Assembly (NCBI GenBank): GCA_016763495.1
Contig: JAESTR010000063.1
Location: 1 to 9,859 of the forward strand
Origin: Kordiimonadaceae bacterium
Lineage (GTDB): Bacteria; Pseudomonadota; Alphaproteobacteria; Sphingomonadales; Kordiimonadaceae
DNA length: 9,859 bases
Direction of reading: 5' to 3'
Shown: positions 6,033-9,859 of the stretch, in pieces
Position numbering within the stretch: position 1 is the first letter of the stretch
Layout of the letters: each line of letters opens with the position of its first letter
The notes under the pieces: model-generated
The model's input: the letters and a program-made list of their open reading frames with translations, nothing else
The model's database searches: none
Told to the model about the DNA's origin: nothing
Program-made: the position numbers and the translations under genes

Positions 6033-7779
6033 TACCCTTGTTAGCCTATCAGACCAGCTTTATTATTTGCTACCGATCAGCATCCTAACACTGTGGTTTT
6101 GTTTTGAGCGCGGCTTAAGCTTGCTGATGTTTTACCAGCAGGAAGAATATGATGGCCCTCGCTTCCTACTATGGCTAAAAGACAAAAAAGGGTATGATAA
6201 AGCCGCTTCAACATGGCTGTTTTTGGCGGGTTTTCTGGGCACACTCTCTCACTCCCTATTTACAGAAAATACCCTATTTCAAAGCGTGATCACGCTATTG
6301 GTGCCGTTCATACTCATTGGCTTATTACACGGCATCCTATTATCGAAACGGGTACGAAACAATAATAAAAAGCCCTTAGTTATGACCCAGCGCGCCAAAC
6401 GGCTTTTTGGGGTTTACATGCTTTTGGCTGTTGCTGGCTTCATGCTCGCTGGCCTGTTTGCGTCGCTCGCACCTAAAGGCGAGCACTATAGTGTTGGTAT
6501 TTCTGACAACAGCGAAAGCTGGCTCGATATATTAACTTTTGCGGAGCTGAGCTATGACTGGCAAAGTGTAGCCTTTGCGTTCCTGCTCATTGGGCTATTC
6601 CAAGGTTTACCGTTTCTTCTTGTTGGTGCCACTAAAATATTGGAACCAGTGGAAGAAAACATAAAATCAGGGTTTCGCAACGAAGCCATCGAAAAATTCA
6701 ACAGGCTTAAACCCAAGGTTATCGCCATCACGGGCTCCTTCGGTAAAACATCAACCAAACATATATTATCTCACGTACTGGGCGCAGCAGCACCGTCACT
6801 CGCGACACCGGGCAGCGTGAACACGGACATGGGCATCACCCGGGTTATTCGCGAGCAATTGACATCTGACCACCAATTTTTTGTCGTTGAGATGGGTGCA
6901 TACGGCCCAGGCTCCATCGCTCGACTTTGCAAACTAACACCGCCTGATGTTGGATTAATCACCGCGGTTGGTGCTGCTCATTACGAGCGTTTTAAATCAT
7001 TAGAAACGGTGGCGCGCGCCAAGTTTGAACTCGCTGAAGCAACTTTCAAGCAAGGCGGACAAACGGTGGTGAACACTGACGGCATCAGCCCTGTACTTTT
7101 AGCTGAGCAAATGTCTGATATCCCCGGCAACTATTTAAAAGTAGGTACTGACGGCGATATCAAGCTGAAAAGCTGCAAGCAAACGGCAGACGGTTTAACG
7201 CTAGGTATACAAGATGGTGAAGAAGCCCTTACGCTGAAAGTACCGCTATACGGTATCCACCAAACTGGTAATATCTTGTTAGCGGCTGCATGCGCTCGGT
7301 CTATTGGCTTACCGTGGACTGCTATCAAAGGTGCATTGGCCACCGTGCCGCAAATTCGTTTCAGATTAGAAGTAAGCAAAGAATCGTCTGGCCCAACTAT
7401 TGTGAACGACCGATACAATAGCAATCCCGTTGGGTTTGCCTCAGCGCTAGGCTGCCTTGATAGCCTTGTGAAAAAAGGCGGTCGCCGTATTCTGATCACA
7501 CCGGGCATGGTGGAGCTGGGCGAAAAACACGCAGAAGAACATCAAGCATTGGGGAAATTAGCGGCAGAAAGCTGCGATATTATCGCAGTAGTGACGTCAG
7601 CGCGCATTCCTACGTTCCTATCAGGTGTGCATGCAGCTAACTCTGGCAACACAACAGTTTTAACCTTTGAAACCCAGCAAGAAGCAGATGATTGGGCAGC
7701 GGCAAACTGGACAGACACGGATGTCGTGCTGTTTGAAAATAACCTACCGGACCTGTATGAAGCCAAATTCTCCTTTTAG
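6025..7779 (+). CDS. Membrane-anchored Mur ligase family protein (MurF-like)
   Basis: A 584-residue protein joining a membrane domain to Mur-ligase central and C-terminal domains. Residues 1-205 hold about five hydrophobic segments (near 13-36, 62-80, 84-106, 128-148 and 180-202), with a conserved-looking ERGLSLLMFYQQEEYDGPRF stretch after the first. The catalytic part starts at about 230: P-loop ITGSFGKTSTK (235-245), NTDMGI (266-271), VVEMGA (287-292), RAKFELAEA (331-339, Lys333 at the place of the carbamylated lysine), GIHQTGN (410-416), and the MurF-like NDRYNSNPVGFASAL (461-475) and ITPGMVELG (491-499). MurF joins D-Ala-D-Ala to UDP-MurNAc-tripeptide, but the usual soluble UDP-binding N-terminal domain is absent here, so a membrane-bound acceptor is plausible. 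GGTGG lies before the ATG at 6025; a GTG nine bases earlier is less likely. It ends the ligase operon. Confidence 0.85.
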   Translation: MDNTLVSLSDQLYYLLPISILTLWFCFERGLSLLMFYQQEEYDGPRFLLWLKDKKGYDKAASTWLFLAGFLGTLSHSLFTENTLFQSVITLLVPFILIGLLHGILLSKRVRNNNKKPLVMTQRAKRLFGVYMLLAVAGFMLAGLFASLAPKGEHYSVGISDNSESWLDILTFAELSYDWQSVAFAFLLIGLFQGLPFLLVGATKILEPVEENIKSGFRNEAIEKFNRLKPKVIAITGSFGKTSTKHILSHVLGAAAPSLATPGSVNTDMGITRVIREQLTSDHQFFVVEMGAYGPGSIARLCKLTPPDVGLITAVGAAHYERFKSLETVARAKFELAEATFKQGGQTVVNTDGISPVLLAEQMSDIPGNYLKVGTDGDIKLKSCKQTADGLTLGIQDGEEALTLKVPLYGIHQTGNILLAAACARSIGLPWTAIKGALATVPQIRFRLEVSKESSGPTIVNDRYNSNPVGFASALGCLDSLVKKGGRRILITPGMVELGEKHAEEHQALGKLAAESCDIIAVVTSARIPTFLSGVHAANSGNTTVLTFETQQEADDWAAANWTDTDVVLFENNLPDLYEAKFSF

Positions 7780-7813
7780 GCCAAGGACTAAACATCAGCC
7801 TAAAAGAGATTTT
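7769..7813 (+). terminator. Candidate terminator overlapping the Mur-ligase stop codon
   Basis: CTTTTAGGC (7773-7781) pairs with GCCTAAAAG (7798-7806). Three more pairs (7769-7771 with 7807-7809) form past a one-base bulge, and TTTT follows at 7810-7813. The left arm includes the TAG stop of the Mur-ligase gene. The stem is AT-rich with a 16-base loop, so strength is uncertain. It lies between convergent genes and could act on both. Confidence 0.42.
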
Positions 7814-7819
7814 CAGAAT

Positions 7820-8224
7820 CTAAGCTGCACTCAGCTCACTGTCATCCTTTTGCAGCTTCCATGGCTGTGTTGACCACCAGATCATCACAAGCAGCAAAAC
7901 TTGCGCTGGCATCCTGATGTAATGATATGTCATTGAAAACTGCGGGAACTGGTCAGCATTTATCCACATATTGATGTTTGCTGGCGTAACCAAAACCACC
8001 AGTGTAAACAAGCCAATGCCCGCAATCCGGCGCGTTTTGGGTATTAATATACCAACGGCACCCATTAGCTCAAACACACCACTGACAATTACTGCCTCCC
8101 AGTGAAATGGCATAAAGTCTGGCATTATTGACATAAATCTTTCGGTGTCAGCAAAATGGCCAATACCACCCATCACGAAAAATATACAGATTATCCCTAG
8201 GCATAAATATTTCAAGATCGTCAT
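7820..8224 (-). CDS. DoxX-type small membrane protein
   Basis: A 134-residue inner-membrane protein with four hydrophobic helices, near residues 5-21, 43-60, 67-84 and 103-118, and a polar, charged tail (QKDDSELSAA). DoxX/MauE-style motifs are GGIGHF (19-24) after helix 1, the Met/Pro-rich loop SIMPDFMPF, FELMGAVGILIP (51-62) and TPANINMW (80-87). Members are linked in other bacteria to redox or thiol-related membrane functions, but no particular reaction can be assigned. ATG at 8224 is chosen over an in-frame GTG at 8236 because GGAAG (complement of 8230-8234) sits five bases upstream of the ATG. It converges with the ligase operon and follows the TPR gene on the same strand with a 96-base gap that may hold a terminator, so co-transcription with that gene is doubtful. 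Confidence 0.82.
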   Translation of the reverse strand: MTILKYLCLGIICIFFVMGGIGHFADTERFMSIMPDFMPFHWEAVIVSGVFELMGAVGILIPKTRRIAGIGLFTLVVLVTPANINMWINADQFPQFSMTYHYIRMPAQVLLLVMIWWSTQPWKLQKDDSELSAA

Positions 8225-8260
8225 ACAGTCTTCCACTTCAACTACAGCTTAATCTGTGTC

Positions 8261-8308
8261 TAAAAAGAAAAGAGGCAAGTACCGCCCAAAAAAGTGCCCT
8301 ACTCTTTT
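8261..8308 (-). terminator. Weak candidate terminator after the TPR gene
   Basis: On the minus strand AAAAGAG (complement of 8302-8308) pairs with CTCTTTT further on, with an inner GCA/TGC helix and a bulge. A T-rich run (complement of about 8262-8267) follows. The stem is AT-rich and broken, so the call is weak. Confidence 0.32.
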
Positions 8309-8356
8309 ACATCTTCCTGCCTATTTTACATCTGCCTGTACGTCTGTCTGTACGTC
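8305..8356. repeat. Short tandem repeats at the 3' end of the TPR gene
   Basis: Two adjacent 12-bp units, TGCCTGTACGTC (8333-8344) and TGTCTGTACGTC (8345-8356), differ at one base. TTTTACATCT occurs at 8305-8314 and 8324-8333, one copy before and one after the stop codon (8321-8323). In the protein the units read as a DVQT-DVQA-DVK tail. The pattern fits small slippage duplications that moved the stop codon. Confidence 0.7.
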
Positions 8357-9151
8357 AGATCGCTCTATATTGGATCTCGCGTCTTCTGCGATTTTGCTTT
8401 CCGGTGCCAAATGAACCACTTTCAGCCAATTTCTGCGCGCTTCAGCAATGCGGCCAGTTGCATCTGATAAGTTACCAAGCTCCAAATATCCAGCCGGATC
8501 ATCAGGGTGGGCTGCAATATAGTCGGTGATGGCCTCAAAAGCCCTTTGAAACTGGTCCGTTAACCGCGCTGATGATGCCAGCAACACTAATATATCTGTC
8601 CGTCTGGTGTCACGTTGATATATGGTCTCAAGGTCTGTTAACGCTGCTGTATAGTCCCGGTCTGCTGCGGCAATACGGGCCCGATCAAGCAACAAGTCCC
8701 ATTCCTGCTTACCGCCCTTTACTGTAAGGGACAACCCGGCCTGAATTGCATCTTCTGCGCGTCCGACCTTAGTGGCCAGCAGCCACGCATTGGCAGCTTG
8801 TGAATACATATCAGCCAACATCGGCGATGTGCCGACAAGCCGCTTACCATCTTGGATCGGCATGTCTTTGCCCACCCGCATATCTGTTGCAATCATTTCG
8901 AGCCGGATGGCAGCCTCAGCATGTTCGCCAAGGCGTGAAAGTCCGACAGCCTCACAGTGACGCGCCGGGATGCCTCCGCCTTCATTTTTCCACACAAGCG
9001 CCAAATTAATGGCTCTGTCAGGCGCGTGGTCAGCCACATTCAGGCAATTTTCGTATCGTTTCTCGTCAGACGTTACCTGAGTATCCGCGAGAGTGACTTC
9101 GCCAAAAAATACGGTACTTGCTAGTATACATATGATAGGATTTATTTTCAT
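8321..9151 (-). CDS. Secreted TPR-repeat protein
   Basis: A 276-residue protein with a cleavable signal peptide (MKINPIICILASTVFFGEVTLA, cut predicted before DTQ at about 23), hence periplasmic. The rest is almost all helical pairs of tetratricopeptide style; the clearest are near residues 150-182 (WDLLLDRARIAAADRDYTAALTDLE), 184-217 (ILVLLASSARLTDQFQRAFEAITDYIAAHP) and 218-251 (AGYLELGNLSDATGRIAEARRNWLKVVHLAP). Cys36 and Cys66 in the mature N-terminal part could form a disulfide. TPR domains bind other proteins; no enzyme motif is seen. The start is uncertain: ATG at 9151 gives a clean signal peptide but lacks a good Shine-Dalgarno, and in-frame ATG at 9169 or TTG at 9187 are alternatives. 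The gene is divergent from the SDR gene. Confidence 0.75.
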   Translation of the reverse strand: MKINPIICILASTVFFGEVTLADTQVTSDEKRYENCLNVADHAPDRAINLALVWKNEGGGIPARHCEAVGLSRLGEHAEAAIRLEMIATDMRVGKDMPIQDGKRLVGTSPMLADMYSQAANAWLLATKVGRAEDAIQAGLSLTVKGGKQEWDLLLDRARIAAADRDYTAALTDLETIYQRDTRRTDILVLLASSARLTDQFQRAFEAITDYIAAHPDDPAGYLELGNLSDATGRIAEARRNWLKVVHLAPESKIAEDARSNIERSDVQTDVQADVK

Positions 9152-9153
9152 GC

Positions 9154-9179
9154 GCCGCAGACTGCACATGTCTGGTGGC
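9154..9179. promoter_or_regulatory. Imperfect dyad between divergent TPR and SDR genes
   Basis: CAGAC (9158-9162), a 7-base loop and GTCTG (9170-9174) are extended by GCC (9154-9156) and GGC (9177-9179). The dyad falls in the 58-base gap between the divergent start codons. It could be a shared operator or a leader hairpin; if the TPR gene starts further upstream it is coding sequence. Confidence 0.25.
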
Positions 9180-9209
9180 AATTTCAAGGCAGTTTTTAAG
9201 GGGTTTTGT

Positions 9210-9859
9210 ATGACTAATACTTTATTGGTTTTTGGGCCCGGCTACAGCGCTTACCCTATAATGGAAAAAGCCAAAGCAAACGGTTGGCGTGTCATTGCAA
9301 CATATCGCGATGATATAAAACGGCAAGAATTAGAAACCGCTGGCTTTGAGACCTTTGATTTTGCGGCTGGGGTCTTGAAAAATCCTGCGATTGAAGAGCC
9401 TTGCCATATAGTAAGCAGTATCGCCCCAACCCCAGACGGGGACCCGGCACTGAGCATTTGGAAAGGTTGGTTAACCCAACTAAAAGGCTTAAGCTCAATT
9501 CATTATCTATCCAGCACCAATGTCTATGGTAACCATGACGGCGCCTGGGTTGATGAAACAACAACACCAGCCCCGTCTTTGAAGCGCGGCGTCGCACGCC
9601 TACACGCAGAAAACGAATGGGCGGGGTTAGCAGCAACGCACGGCAGCCGCGGCTTTATATATCGGCTTGCAGGCATTTATGGGCCCGGGCGAAATGCTTT
9701 TAAAAACCTGCAAGCAGGCAAAGCACATAGTATTGTTAAAGAAGGCCAAACATTTGGCCGTATCCACCTGGATGATATATGCGCCAGCATATGGGCCGCT
9801 TTAACGGGCACACATGCGGGCGGTATTTTCAATCTATCCGACGATTTGCCAACAGCCCC
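9210..9859 (+). CDS. SDR-type NAD(P)-dependent oxidoreductase/epimerase, YeeZ-like, 3' end outside window
   Basis: A cytoplasmic Rossmann-fold protein of the extended short-chain dehydrogenase group, 216 residues visible and open at the right edge (family usually about 270-300). The dinucleotide-binding start is VFGPGYSA (7-14), matching the GxGxxx turn of YeeZ-like proteins. Later motifs are HYLSSTNVYGNHDGAWVDE (98-116), IYRLAGIYGPGR (150-161) and RIHLDDI (184-190), all typical of NAD(P)-dependent epimerase-like SDRs. The classical YxxxK catalytic pair is not evident, the corresponding place reading ARLHAENEW, as often in the YeeZ branch, so catalytic activity and substrate are unknown. The start ATG follows AAGGGG (9198-9203) by six bases. 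It diverges from the TPR gene. Confidence 0.85.
   Translation, partial: MTNTLLVFGPGYSAYPIMEKAKANGWRVIATYRDDIKRQELETAGFETFDFAAGVLKNPAIEEPCHIVSSIAPTPDGDPALSIWKGWLTQLKGLSSIHYLSSTNVYGNHDGAWVDETTTPAPSLKRGVARLHAENEWAGLAATHGSRGFIYRLAGIYGPGRNAFKNLQAGKAHSIVKEGQTFGRIHLDDICASIWAALTGTHAGGIFNLSDDLPTA

Noticed and set aside
4002..7779. Calling the operon a vancomycin-resistance (van) cluster
   Set aside because: No VanH-type dehydrogenase, VanX-type dipeptidase or VanRS pair is present, and the ligase keeps the D-Ala-D-Ala-type tyrosine.
9292..9636. A 114-codon minus-strand open frame opposite the SDR gene
   Set aside because: The plus strand encodes an SDR with clear motifs in the same place; the antisense frame has no family features.

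Overview
The window looks like ordinary chromosome from a Gram-negative bacterium, most likely an alphaproteobacterium. This rests on protein style (a DUF4136-type lipoprotein, a DoxX-type membrane protein, a YeeZ-like dehydrogenase) and a fairly balanced base composition. The phylum-level call is tentative and no genus can be assigned. I see no tRNA, rRNA, CRISPR array, insertion sequence, phage gene or plasmid function.

Layout, left to right. The 3' part of trpS (tryptophanyl-tRNA synthetase) enters from the left edge. It is followed by a gene for an outer-envelope lipoprotein with its own candidate promoter and a strong GC-rich hairpin terminator. Next is a two-gene unit: a six-helix membrane protein and, 3 bases later, a 101-residue winged-helix regulator. 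Its upstream region carries a perfect 12-bp palindrome and two copies of another palindrome, which look like operator sites for autoregulation. Convergent to this unit is a membrane-anchored metallo-beta-lactamase-fold hydrolase on the minus strand.

The centre of interest is a tightly coupled plus-strand operon (4002-7779) divergent from that hydrolase. It encodes (1) a D-Ala-D-Ala-ligase-like ATP-grasp enzyme, (2) an alpha/beta hydrolase and (3) a Mur-ligase-family enzyme whose usual soluble N-terminal UDP-substrate domain is replaced by about 200 residues of membrane helices. Gaps are 3 bases and an 8-base overlap. Ligase 1 would make a dipeptide or similar ATP-dependent amide and ligase 3 would attach something at the membrane. 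The genes look like an accessory cell-envelope peptide-ligation pathway separate from the normal cytosolic MurF/Ddl step. Substrates cannot be read from the sequence.

To the right, two minus-strand genes follow: a DoxX-type membrane protein and a secreted TPR-repeat protein with a small tandem repeat at its 3' end. A divergent plus-strand gene for an SDR-type NAD(P)-dependent dehydrogenase/epimerase then runs off the right edge. No stretch longer than 300 bases lacks a gene.
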